Source of the DNA: Nodularia sp. LEGE 06071
GTDB lineage: Bacteria > Cyanobacteriota > Cyanobacteriia > Cyanobacteriales > Nostocaceae
Direction: 5' to 3'
Assembly (NCBI RefSeq): GCF_015207755.1
Contig: NZ_JADEWH010000012.1
Span: 104,492 to 168,491, forward strand
Length of the DNA stretch: 64,000 bases
Position numbers and translations under genes: made by a program. This document shows, in pieces, positions 43,887-52,360 of the stretch. Each line of letters begins with the position of its first letter. The stretch's first letter is position 1. The notes under the pieces were generated by a model. It worked only from the letters and a program-made list of their open reading frames with translations. It was not told the origin of the DNA and searched no databases.

Positions 43887-45502
43887 GCAGTTATGGCTGG
43901 TAAATATACCTGAAATTTCGTCCCTTTGCCGACCAAACTCGATACTTGAATAAATCCATGATGTTCTTCAACGATGCGGGTGACTGTTGATAATCCTAGT
44001 CCCGTACCTTGATCAATTTCCTTGGTTGTGAAAAATGGGTCAAAGATTTTGTCTAAAATTTTCTGATTCATGCCTAAACCAGTGTCAGTAACTGTCAGGA
44101 CAATATAATCACCCACTTGAGCATCAACAGACATTCTGGCATAGGTTTGATCAATAAAAATGTTATCCGCCGATATTGACAAATTTCCACCTTTAGTCAT
44201 AGCATCACGAGCGTTGAGACATAGATTCATCAATATCTGATGGAATTGCGTGCTGTTTCCCCAAATTGGCCATAAGTCTGCTGGAATTTCTGTGGAGAGG
44301 CTAATTGATTTCGGAAATGTTTGTTCTACAATTTGCTGCATTTCTAAAATCAAGTCTTTTACCTGAATCACCGTGTGTTGAACTGCCGCAGGTTGTAGGG
44401 GAATATCACCTTCCATACCTTGGACAAAAGACAGCACTTGTTTAACTAAATTAATACCATGTTTTGTGTTACTTTCTATGATAGATAAAATCTTCAGAGT
44501 TTCGCGATCGCCACATTTAGGTTGCAATAAATGTACTGACATTAAAATGGGTGACAACACATTATTTAAATCGTGAGCAATCCCACTAGCCAGAGTCCCA
44601 ATTCTTTCCACACGTTGAGCGCGGAGAATTTTTTTTTCTAGTTCCTTTCGCTGCGTGATATCTGTGTCAACTATCAAAATAGTGTCATCGCCCAGCAAAT
44701 TCCAGCGACTTTCAACTATGATGTTTACCCCAGATTTAGTATTTTTTTGCAGTTCTCCCTGCCAACAGCCATACTGTAAGACATCTTGATAAATTTCTGA
44801 GTCTTTTGGTAAAGCTTGTTTATCCAAAAGTTCCATAGCATTCTCACCAATGGCTTCTGCTGCTGACCAACCATAAATCGTTTCCGCGCTTTTGTTCCAA
44901 ACTAAAATATTGTGAGATAAATCTCGCACAATTATTGCATCTGTAGCGATGTCTAGCAATGCCGTTTGTTCGCAGATTTGCACATCAGCTCGTTGACCTG
45001 CAAAGATGTCTATTGAGTTACGCCGGACTTCTAGTTGTGTAACTATCAAACGACTAATCGCTTCCAGTGCTTCCACCTGTTTTGCAGTGATTTGGCGTGG
45101 GATGCGATCTACTATGGATATAGTCCCAATAGCCTCACCTCCTGGTACTATCAGAGGTACGCCAGCATAAAATCTGGCATAAGGTTCGGAAGTAACTACT
45201 GCGTCTGTGGCATACTCCTCATCTGCTAAGGCATCAGGAATAATTAAAGTTTCCTTTTGCTGAACGCAACGTCTACAAAACCCGATGTTCATGGGTATTT
45301 GCGGAATATCCAACCCAATTTTGGCTTTGAACCATTGACGATTGGCATCCAGTAAATTAATTAAAGCTATTGGTGTATCACAAATTTGCGCGGCTAAGAA
45401 CGCTAGATCATCGAATACTTGTTCTGGTGCAGAGTCGAGAATCTCATATTCATAGAGAGCCGCAATCCTTGCTGCTTCATGATTACACACTGAAGAGTTC
45501 AT
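43883..45502 (-). CDS. GAF-PAS histidine kinase
   Basis: 539 residues, soluble. GAF (~10-160, 'FDDLAFLAAQICDTPIALIN', closely like the first GAF of the kinase at 19196), PAS (~178-285), HisKA with His310 in 'SGIAHDLNNVLSP', HATPase (~415-535, 'DTGLGM' and 'DQGTGLGLSTV'). It has no receiver, but the next gene (overlapping by 4 bases) begins with one, so phosphate may pass to that protein. The kinase core is very similar to the 630-residue hybrid at 38393, indicating local duplication. ATG at 45502. It is the first gene of the signalling block. Confidence 0.9.
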   Translation of the reverse strand: MNSSVCNHEAARIAALYEYEILDSAPEQVFDDLAFLAAQICDTPIALINLLDANRQWFKAKIGLDIPQIPMNIGFCRRCVQQKETLIIPDALADEEYATDAVVTSEPYARFYAGVPLIVPGGEAIGTISIVDRIPRQITAKQVEALEAISRLIVTQLEVRRNSIDIFAGQRADVQICEQTALLDIATDAIIVRDLSHNILVWNKSAETIYGWSAAEAIGENAMELLDKQALPKDSEIYQDVLQYGCWQGELQKNTKSGVNIIVESRWNLLGDDTILIVDTDITQRKELEKKILRAQRVERIGTLASGIAHDLNNVLSPILMSVHLLQPKCGDRETLKILSIIESNTKHGINLVKQVLSFVQGMEGDIPLQPAAVQHTVIQVKDLILEMQQIVEQTFPKSISLSTEIPADLWPIWGNSTQFHQILMNLCLNARDAMTKGGNLSISADNIFIDQTYARMSVDAQVGDYIVLTVTDTGLGMNQKILDKIFDPFFTTKEIDQGTGLGLSTVTRIVEEHHGFIQVSSLVGKGTKFQVYLPAITA

Positions 45503-46161
45503 TAAATTTTTCCTACTAATACTAAATTACAACTTGCCTTCGTATTAATCGTTATTTTGTCAAGTTATAAAGTAGGGAAGACATCGGGTAAATGATGATA
45601 AAGTGCTGCCTGTGAGCAGTTTGTTTTCAAGTGCCATATAATTTACAACACATCTGCTAATTGGTACTCCAAATCAGTTAAGTCTTCACTGCGCTTGATT
45701 TGGCTCAAATTATGAGCGAAATTATCTCAAAAGTGTGAGTAAATAACTTTATTCTAATTATAGTAGTATGCCTGAAGGTGGATGGCATCAAAATTGAGCA
45801 ATTTAAGTTATTTTACTGAATTAAGTGAACGAATATGCAATGTTTGATACTTTAGTATTTGAAGTTTTCACCAGCCTTGAACTTTTGTCAAAGTCTCCCC
45901 TCTCCTTTTCCCTTGGCGTGTACACACAAGTGATCGAATTTAGCCAAGCTCTTACAGAATCGCCCCCTAGCCCCCAATTATGGGGGAACAAGAATTTTCA
46001 AAGTCCCCCAGACTTGGGGGATTTAGGGGGCAAAATAGACGTAAACGCAGACACATAGGACTTGTGTGTACACGGTAGCCACCAGCGAGAAGAGGGAGAC
46101 GCTATGGGAAGTTAAGAAGAGGGTTTGGGGTGAGGTACTGTATTTGATTAAATCCCCATTC
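45503..46161. other. Repeat-containing intergenic region, 659 bp
   Basis: Holds the promoter region of the leftward kinase operon and, at 45917-46074, a palindromic element. A 77-codon frame across the element is made of repeat sequence and is not believed to be a gene. Confidence 0.5.
45917..46074. mobile_element. Nested palindromic element (MITE-like)
   Basis: Perfect 15-bp inverted termini CGTGTACACACAAGT (45917-45931) and its inverse (46060-46074). Inside is a second inverted repeat: GCCCCCTAGCCCCCAATTAT (45962 on) against TTGGGGGATTTAGGGGGC (to 46031). The outer terminus also occurs alone at 37714-37727. No coding capacity. Confidence 0.6.
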
Positions 46162-46704
46162 CTAGTTATTTACCCCGATCAACTCAACTGCATCTCTGTC
46201 ATCCCAATCTTGTAAGTAAACTTTGACAATTTCTTCTTTAGCGGTAGGTAGTCGCTTACCAATGAAATCTGGGTGAATTGGAACTTCTCGATGACCTCTA
46301 TCTACTAAGACGGCTAAACGAATCACTTCTGGTCTACCATACTCAGTAACAGCATTCAAAGCAGCGCGAATCGTCCGACCTTTGAAAATTACGTCATCTA
46401 CCAGGACAACTGTCTTCCCTGTGAGGTCAAAAGGGATGTTGGTTTTCGCAGGAGTCCTTAAGCCAATTTTGTCAAGATCATCTCGATAGAATGTAATATC
46501 TAATGCTCCTACTGCCACGTTGACACCTTCGAGTGTCTCAATTTGACGTGCCAATAATTCTGCTAATAGCGCTCCTCTCGTATAAATACCGAGGAGTACC
46601 AGTTGGGATAAATCACGGGACTTTTCCACAATCTGAGAGGCTAGGCGAGTTAAGGTCCGACGGAGGTCTTCTGAGGAAAGAATTTCAACTACTTTGGCAG
46701 ACAT
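46162..46704 (-). CDS. pyrR: PyrR, pyrimidine regulatory protein / uracil phosphoribosyltransferase
   Basis: 180 residues, type I phosphoribosyltransferase fold. The PRPP loop '[18 protein letters not shown]' and '[18 protein letters not shown]' are family hallmarks, as is '[17 protein letters not shown]'. In Bacillus, PyrR binds pyr mRNA leaders and also has UPRTase activity; the RNA role in cyanobacteria is not established. It stands alone, with cobD 71 bases upstream on the same strand. Confidence 0.93.
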   Translation of the reverse strand: MSAKVVEILSSEDLRRTLTRLASQIVEKSRDLSQLVLLGIYTRGALLAELLARQIETLEGVNVAVGALDITFYRDDLDKIGLRTPAKTNIPFDLTGKTVVLVDDVIFKGRTIRAALNAVTEYGRPEVIRLAVLVDRGHREVPIHPDFIGKRLPTAKEEIVKVYLQDWDDRDAVELIGVNN

Positions 46705-46774
46705 AGTTTAGATGGGGGAATGAGTAGAGAGGCCATGAATCGCTTCTGTACAAGGGGACGCAATGCCCAATGCT

Positions 46775-47755
46775 CTATTTTATGATTACCTGTTTATCGA
46801 AGATGAATAATAAAGCGATCGCTATGCCTAACCATAATAAAAAAGAATATCGAGTCAATAATAAGGCAGTTTCAATGGAAGTTGGGGTAATAGGATGAAT
46901 TGCATCTCCTAGTAGTGGTTTTGGTTTAGGTACTCCGCCATACCAATTTGTGCCTCCCATTTGCACACCCAAAATCGCAGCATAAGCACACTCACTCCAG
47001 CCAGAATTGGGACTGGGGTCTTTGACTGCATCTCGGCAACACATTCGCCAAACATAGCGGGGTTTACCTGATAACAGTGCCAAAGTAATCACCGTGAAGC
47101 GACAAGGTAGCCAAGTTAAATAGTCTTCAAACCTAGCACTAAACCACCCTAAATAAGTATAGGGCGCGTGCAGATAACCCACCATTGAATCAAGGGTACT
47201 ACTAGCTTTGTATGCTAAAGCCAGAGGAATTAAACCCACACCCGGCACACAAGCACCCACAATGGCATAAAAAAGTGGAGCCATAACGCCATCAGTAGCA
47301 TTTTCGGTAACAGTTTCTAACACAGCTCGCAAAATTTCGGCTTCTGAGAGCTTTTGGGTATCTCTACCGACATAATTACTTAAAATATTCTGAGCTGACG
47401 GTAAATCTCCTGCGGTTAATGGTTTTAAAACAGCTGACGCAGCTGTTCGCAGACTTTTCAAAGCAAAACAACTAGCTAAAAGAATGCTTTCTAAGAGGAT
47501 TCCCCCCAATGGATGCAGCCCTTTGGCAGTTTGAATTAATAACCAACCTAGACAGCCGCTACCAAATATTAAGGTGATGCCTAAAACAATTCCCGCTATG
47601 CGTTGTGTTAGAGGATGATGGCAGACTTGAATAAAGAATTTAGTCAAGCGAGAAATTACCCATCCCATAACTTGCACCGGATGAGGCCAACCCCAAGGAT
47701 CACCAATGAAGTAATCTAACAGTGCCGCCAGGATTAAAACCACAGATGATGTCAT
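46775..47755 (-). CDS. cobD: Adenosylcobinamide-phosphate synthase (CobD/CbiB)
   Basis: Integral membrane enzyme that attaches aminopropanol (phosphate) to cobyric acid late in B12 synthesis. ~326 residues from ATG 47755, which gives the classic start 'LAALLDYFIGDPWGWPHPVQ'. 'VGRDTQKLSEAEILRAVLET' with 'TENATDGVMAPLFYA' is the family signature; 'DPSPNSGWSE' lies near the C-terminus. The frame extends 31 codons further up, but this crosses a heptad repeat and is unlikely to be translated. Confidence 0.93.
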   Translation of the reverse strand: MTSSVVLILAALLDYFIGDPWGWPHPVQVMGWVISRLTKFFIQVCHHPLTQRIAGIVLGITLIFGSGCLGWLLIQTAKGLHPLGGILLESILLASCFALKSLRTAASAVLKPLTAGDLPSAQNILSNYVGRDTQKLSEAEILRAVLETVTENATDGVMAPLFYAIVGACVPGVGLIPLALAYKASSTLDSMVGYLHAPYTYLGWFSARFEDYLTWLPCRFTVITLALLSGKPRYVWRMCCRDAVKDPSPNSGWSECAYAAILGVQMGGTNWYGGVPKPKPLLGDAIHPITPTSIETALLLTRYSFLLWLGIAIALLFIFDKQVIIK

Positions 47756-47780
47756 TTGTCTTGTATGTGAAAGCGTATGA

Positions 47781-47873
47781 CTAATGACTAATAGTTCCTT
47801 AATGCTACAAGCCCCCAGATTTATTTCTGGAGTCAATCCAAAATCCAAAATCTAAAATCCAAAATTGTCTGAC
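47781..47873 (+). repeat. Dispersed ~90-bp repeat with AATCCAAA heptads (copy 1)
   Basis: Reads CTAATGACTAATAGTTCCTT ... ACAAGCCCCCAGATTTAT ... then TCCAAAATCCAAAATC-type heptads. Closely related copies lie at 49285-49374 (same strand) and 51267-51350 (opposite strand). Confidence 0.8.
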
Positions 47874-47879
47874 CAATGA

Positions 47880-48323
47880 CTAAACCACAAAACTCGCTTC
47901 TTCTCCCAGAGAAGCTTGCCAACTACGAGCATCGTAATAGAGATCAGCCAGAGTAATACTGTACAAAGCTTCTTTGAGCTTTTGGTTGAGTCTTTGCCAG
48001 AGAGTGAATGTCACCCAATCTTCAGTTTGCGCCGGCGTTGGGGTGTGATGGGGTAAACGAGTCATATTTTCGCCGACGGCCTCTAAAATTTGACCTATAG
48101 AAATTTGTACAGGCTTTAATGCTAGTTGGTATCCGCCAATGCTACCCCGAATTGATTTGACTAATCCAGCCCGACGCATTTCTATGAGCAACTTTTCCAG
48201 GTAAGGGGCTGGGATATCTTGACGAAGTGCGATCGCTCTCACTGATGCTGGGCCATAACTCGGCTGTAAACTTAAATCTAGCAATGCCTTGACACTGTAA
48301 TGTCCTCTGGTAGTTAGTTTCAT
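47880..48323 (-). CDS. Rrf2-family transcriptional regulator without cysteines
   Basis: 147 residues. The N-terminal winged helix is typical: 'LTTRGHYSVKALLDLSL', 'RQDIPAPYLEKLLIEMRRAG' and wing 'SIRGSIGGYQLA'. Rrf2 proteins such as IscR and NsrR bind Fe-S clusters through three Cys after residue 90; this protein has no Cys at all, so it cannot bind a cluster in that way. The C-terminal ~55 residues ('TFTLWQRLNQKLKEALYSIT') are helical. Divergent from the cyAbrB gene across 393 bases. Target genes unknown. Confidence 0.88.
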   Translation of the reverse strand: MKLTTRGHYSVKALLDLSLQPSYGPASVRAIALRQDIPAPYLEKLLIEMRRAGLVKSIRGSIGGYQLALKPVQISIGQILEAVGENMTRLPHHTPTPAQTEDWVTFTLWQRLNQKLKEALYSITLADLYYDARSWQASLGEEASFVV

Positions 48324-48716
48324 GCTGGCAAGTTTTGTTTATTTATCAGTTGTCAGTTGTTTTGTTTTGACCACTGACCAGGGAATAATTACTAATGGTA
48401 ATGATTAAAGGATCAGTTTTGCTGATCATCTTGTTTTCTCATTATCAAGCTTACCAAGTATACAAGTTTTGCGCGGGGCTTTAGGAAACTTAAACAAATA
48501 TAGTCTAGCAGTGATCACAAACTAGATATAGTTATGAGCATTCTAGAAAATAGATTGTCTTGACAATATTGATAATTGTGTAACAATTTCACCTATGAGT
48601 GTAATATACTTGGCAAAGCTGAGATAAAAACTAAAGGATTTTGTTCTTACTAGTTCAATCTCAGCCAAAATAAAATCGATTCAACTACTTCAACCATTCA
48701 TTTCTCATCTAAGTTG
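48324..48716. other. Divergent regulatory region between rrf2-type and cyAbrB genes
   Basis: 393 bp, AT-rich, between two regulator genes pointing away from each other. A TCAGTTGTCAGTTGTT repeat lies near 48347-48363. AT-rich stretches around 48530-48610 (including GTAATATACT) are compatible with promoters. No small gene seen. Confidence 0.45.
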
Positions 48717-49130
48717 ATGCCTAAATTGAAAAAAATAGAACCCCTACTGGGTGAAGAACTGCTCAAAAAAGTTAAAGAGCTAGAGAGCCTTAGCAAAGAA
48801 GATAAAGCCAAGCAGTGCGGCTACTATACCATTACCAAAAATGGTATCGAGCGTGTGAATATGATGAAATTTTTGAATGCCCTGATTGATGCTGAAGGCA
48901 TTCAGTTAGACAGTTCACCCAGTGCCAATGGACGTGGTGGGCGCAGTGCTAGCTATAGAATTAGCGTGCAATCAAACGGTAATTTATTGATAGGTTCAGC
49001 TTATACAAAACAGATGAATCTCAACCCAGGAGATGAGTTTATCATCACCTTGGGGAAAAAACATATTCGTCTCAGACAGGTAGACGCAGATGAGAAGGAA
49101 GGTCTGGAAGCTATAGAAGCTACAGCTTAA
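48717..49130 (+). CDS. cyAbrB-type transcriptional regulator
   Basis: 137 residues from ATG 48717 (a TTG three bases earlier also lies in frame). N-terminal 'PKLKKIEPLLGEELLKKVKEL' helical part (read from residue 2), 'KQCGYYTITKNGIERVNMMKF', then a C-terminal AbrB-like fold 'SASYRISVQSNGNLLIGSAY' with 'LNPGDEFIITLG'. The family is specific to cyanobacteria and plastids; members (cyAbrB1/2, CalA/CalB) repress nitrogen, carbon and heterocyst genes and are abundant DNA-binding proteins. Which paralogue this is cannot be told by eye. Confidence 0.92.
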   Translation: MPKLKKIEPLLGEELLKKVKELESLSKEDKAKQCGYYTITKNGIERVNMMKFLNALIDAEGIQLDSSPSANGRGGRSASYRISVQSNGNLLIGSAYTKQMNLNPGDEFIITLGKKHIRLRQVDADEKEGLEAIEATA

Positions 49131-49284
49131 TAAGTTGTCAGTTGTCAGTTGTCAGTTGTTAATTTTTCCACTGGCTACTGACCATTGGCTAATGATTTAC
49201 CATGAGCGGTAGCCATCAAGCCCTGACAGCCATAGCTGCGCTTACCGCGTCGCGTCTCTCTCCCAGAAAAAGGCTAATGGCTAA

Positions 49285-49374
49285 TGACCAATAGTTGCCT
49301 TAATGGTACAAGCTCCCAAATTTATCTGTGGAATCAATCCCAAATCTAAAATCTAAAATCTAAAATTGTTTGAC
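49285..49374 (+). repeat. Dispersed ~90-bp repeat (copy 2), 3' flank of the CLC gene
   Basis: CCAATAGTTGCCTTAATGG ... ATTTATCTGTGGAATCAATC ... three TCTAAAA heptads, ending TTGTTTGAC. It overlaps the 3' end of the CLC gene, whose last codons ('VKQF') are part of the repeat. It is the inverse of the copy at 51267-51350 on the other side of the gene. Confidence 0.8.
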
Positions 49375-51249
49375 TGTTGCTGCTAAATATTGCTGAACTG
49401 CCTTGTGCGTTACTGTCAAGCTGCATATTAATGTCACTTGCTCGCGTTCTAGTAAGCCTAAAATGTACTCAGAATTATCTCGTGCTACCACAGGTAACTG
49501 GTGCAAACCTCGAAGGGACATCCGATCTAAAGCTTCAGACAAAAGTTCATCCCGCCAAGCATAGATAATTTCAGTGGTACAAATATCAATCAGAGTTTGA
49601 TTCGCGAAATTACTGGGAATTTCATTGGTAGAAGACGAGTAATTTTGCGGTAGACGAAGAACACGATTAATGTCTTCTAGAGATAGGATACCAACTAATT
49701 GGTCTGCTTGATCAATTACTAAAGCACTCCGACAGCGATCGCGAATCATTTCAAGAGCTGCCTCTAACACTCCCAAAGTTGCAGGTAACTTTTTCGGGTA
49801 AATTACCATAGCATCTTCTACCAAAATTTGCTGGACAATTTCCGCCTGCTCGTCTTTCAACTCAGAAAGACCAATTTGTTGGAGATTAGAATTAGAGTTT
49901 AAATTTGGCTTAAACTGTTCTATGACCCACACACTTAAACCGACTGCTGCCATTAAAGGTAAAACAATGCGGTAGTCACGGGTTAATTCAAATAACATCA
50001 AAATAGCTGTTAATGGCGCTCTGACACTCGCCGCCAAAACTGCTGCCATCCCCACCATTGCATAGGCTGGAGGAGCCGCCATCACCTCACCAACTGCCGG
50101 AAATAGCAGAGTGACTATTTTAGCGTAAGCAGATCCAAAAGAAGCACCCAGAAACATCGCTGGTGCAAATAAACCACCCACGAAGCCACTACTCGTACTG
50201 ATTGCCGTCATTAATAATTTAAGTACTAACAATACAACCAATAGATGCGGAGAAAACTCGACATCCTGAAGCATGGCTTCCACAGTTTCATAACCGATGC
50301 CTAAAATTTGGGGAAATTGTAAAGCGACTGTGCCGAGGATGAGGCCGCCAATCAAGGGATGTATCGGTTTAGGGATGCGTCCTAACAAGCCAAAACCTGG
50401 AATTAACCCAGCAAAGGCGGCTTTTGCTAAACGAACAGTTCCTGTATAAGTCAAAGAAACTAAACTGGCTCCTAAACCTAACCCCAGATAAAGCGGTAAT
50501 TCCAAAAGACTGCGGACTTGATAAACAGGTAAGTCAAAAGCAGGTTGTGCGCCCAAGCCAATTTGAGCAATTAATGCTGCTACGACTGCGGCTAGCAGGA
50601 CTACACTGACAGCAGAAGTGGCAAAAGATGTTGCTCCCATCACCACTTCTAAAGCAAAAAATACTCCAGCGATGGGCGCGTTAAATCCAGCTGCTAATCC
50701 AGCCGCCGCACCAGCACCTAAAAGTAACCGTTGTCGCTCTTGAGACACTTTGAGAATCACAGACAACAGCATCCCAAAATTTGCCCCAATTTCTACACTT
50801 GGCCCTTCAGTCCCCAAGGAAGCACCACTTCCCAAGGAAACAGATGCAGCTAACATTTTCGTGACTGGCCGTAATTGTTGCTTGAGTTCTGTTCCCTGAG
50901 AGGCAGCAATCATTGATGAAAGTCCGGGGCCAAAGTCTTGAGCATACCAACGCATCAATCCCACAATTAACCCACCCAAAATGGGAACACAGGCAAAAGT
51001 CCAGTTACCCCAGACACTAATTGCACCCATGAATTTTGCTCGCATCAGGTGATGAATCAGCTCAATTAAGTAGTGAAATGTGACTACGCCCATACCTGTA
51101 CCACCGCCAATGAGCAGGGCTAAAAATAGTACAACAGTTTCTGGAGATAGTTGAAAACGGTTAATCAGTTGTGTTAAACGAGTAGAAGGGTTAGGAAATA
51201 TAGGTTGTTCCGTTACCTTCCTCAGTTCGCTGGGAGGCAAGAGAGTCAT
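49360..51249 (-). CDS. CLC-family chloride/anion channel with CBS domains
   Basis: 629 residues. CLC membrane domain (~35-450) and two CBS domains (~485-620, 'VEDAMVIYPKKLPATLGVLE' start). The gating Glu is present (Glu148 in 'GASLGTEGPSVEIG'), so the pore can be gated. Two informative changes: the inner proton Glu of exchangers (Glu203 in CLC-ec1) is Val202 here ('FALEVVMG'), as in passive channels, and the central Ser motif GSGIP reads 'GPGLS' (Pro108), the residue that favours nitrate in plant AtCLCa. Hence possibly an uncoupled, nitrate-permeant channel (inference). The gene is bracketed by inverted copies of a ~85-bp repeat. Confidence 0.92.
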   Translation of the reverse strand: MTLLPPSELRKVTEQPIFPNPSTRLTQLINRFQLSPETVVLFLALLIGGGTGMGVVTFHYLIELIHHLMRAKFMGAISVWGNWTFACVPILGGLIVGLMRWYAQDFGPGLSSMIAASQGTELKQQLRPVTKMLAASVSLGSGASLGTEGPSVEIGANFGMLLSVILKVSQERQRLLLGAGAAAGLAAGFNAPIAGVFFALEVVMGATSFATSAVSVVLLAAVVAALIAQIGLGAQPAFDLPVYQVRSLLELPLYLGLGLGASLVSLTYTGTVRLAKAAFAGLIPGFGLLGRIPKPIHPLIGGLILGTVALQFPQILGIGYETVEAMLQDVEFSPHLLVVLLVLKLLMTAISTSSGFVGGLFAPAMFLGASFGSAYAKIVTLLFPAVGEVMAAPPAYAMVGMAAVLAASVRAPLTAILMLFELTRDYRIVLPLMAAVGLSVWVIEQFKPNLNSNSNLQQIGLSELKDEQAEIVQQILVEDAMVIYPKKLPATLGVLEAALEMIRDRCRSALVIDQADQLVGILSLEDINRVLRLPQNYSSSTNEIPSNFANQTLIDICTTEIIYAWRDELLSEALDRMSLRGLHQLPVVARDNSEYILGLLEREQVTLICSLTVTHKAVQQYLAATVKQF

Positions 51250-51266
51250 TGAGAGGTGGGGTAAAT

Positions 51267-51350
51267 GTCAAACAATTTTAGATTTTGGATTTGGGATTAA
51301 TTCCACAGATAAATCTGGAGGCTTGTACCATTAAGGAACTATCGGTCAGA
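51267..51350 (-). repeat. Dispersed ~85-bp repeat (copy 3, inverted), 5' flank of the CLC gene
   Basis: On the minus strand it reads CTGACCGATAGTTCCTTAATGG ... and ends in TCTAAAATTGTTTGAC, nearly identical to copy 2 at 49285-49374. Together they form a ~2-kb inverted-repeat cassette around the CLC gene. Confidence 0.8.
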
Positions 51351-51964
51351 AAAAACTTAAATTTGGCGCTGCTACTTCTTATTGTCAGCCATTCTTGATC
51401 AAGCAGACAAGTTAAGTATAATTTGAGGGATTTACAAAGGTTCAGTCAAAAAACATTCGGCTTGTTAAAATTTTTATCATGAGAATGGTTAAATAAGAGA
51501 GAATTAATTATCGATGGTCAAACAATTGGGGATTTTAGATTGACTGTATTCCCTTGTGGATACACCTGGGGGATTTTAGATTGATGAACAGGTATAGCCG
51601 AGGGGCTTGAACCAAAAAAACAATTCCAAAATCCAAAATCCAAAATCTAAAATCTAAAATTGGCACGGTCAACGATCGCTAGTGGGGTGCGAGTCAGGGC
51701 TGACTTATTCTCTGTAGAGAACATAAATATAGGATCTGTGAGCTGCATGGATGTACCATCGGCGAACCGGAAACAACAGCCATCTTCACCTAAATCTAGC
51801 TATACTCGTGTTGCGACCATTGAGTCATGCTTCGTAGAAATACAATTACACAGATTGATTTGTGCCTGATGTCAGATCACACTGTGAGGTCTACTAAGTA
51901 TTTTCCCCAAATGCAATATAGCTATTGTTATAGAGCGAGTAAATGGACTAAGCGGACGAGGTAG
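51351..51964. other. Intergenic region with heptad repeats
   Basis: AAAATCC/TAAAATC heptads occupy about 51619-51661 and a GGGGATTTTAGATTGA unit occurs twice (51529-51544, 51569-51584). A 69-codon frame at 51660-51869 starts at a TTG inside the repeat and has no recognisable domain; I do not call it a gene. Confidence 0.5.
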
Positions 51965-52336
51965 ATGAATATACACACCTTTGATAATGATTATGTTGCT
52001 TGCCCAATTTGTCAAAGAAATGCCAAACAAAGACTGGCCGACTCACACATTGGCTTGTTTAGCTGTCCGTATTGTCAGCAGAGGCTAGTAGTCTGTCGCA
52101 GTGGCCACTATGTCCGCGATCCGTTTATGCTTAAACAAATTATGCTTTGTTCGGCTCTCCGTCGTCAAAGTAGTCCTTTAGCTAGAATTATACGAGATTT
52201 TATTCTAATCAAGCGTCCTGTATTAAGCTTGGCTGTGGGTCTGGCTATTTTCTTCAGTATGATCACTATGACGCAGCAAAATACAAAATATGATCAGCCA
52301 TTGCCTACCATAGAGAAAATTCCAGAAGGGGAATAA
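51965..52336 (+). CDS. Zinc-ribbon protein with one C-terminal transmembrane helix, unknown
   Basis: 123 residues. The N-terminus carries CxxC ('VACPICQRNA') and 22 residues later CxxC ('FSCPYCQQR'), then 'VVCRSGHYVRD', consistent with a zinc ribbon. A hydrophobic segment 'PVLSLAVGLAIFFSMITM' at ~93-110 would anchor it, leaving a short acidic tail outside. Function unknown. ATG at 51965. It converges with the GT39-type gene, 24 bases apart. Confidence 0.75.
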   Translation: MNIHTFDNDYVACPICQRNAKQRLADSHIGLFSCPYCQQRLVVCRSGHYVRDPFMLKQIMLCSALRRQSSPLARIIRDFILIKRPVLSLAVGLAIFFSMITMTQQNTKYDQPLPTIEKIPEGE

Positions 52337-52360
52337 TGGTAGGGCAAAAATCAATTTCCT

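Noticed and set aside
45825..46058. 77-codon plus-strand frame
   Set aside because: It spans the nested palindromic element; the predicted peptide is translated repeat sequence.
47835..47870. CRISPR-like array of AATCCAAA units
   Set aside because: The units are contiguous heptads with no unique spacers: STRR repeats, not CRISPR.
51660..51869. 69-codon plus-strand frame after the CLC gene
   Set aside because: TTG start inside a heptad repeat, no domain, no ribosome-binding site.
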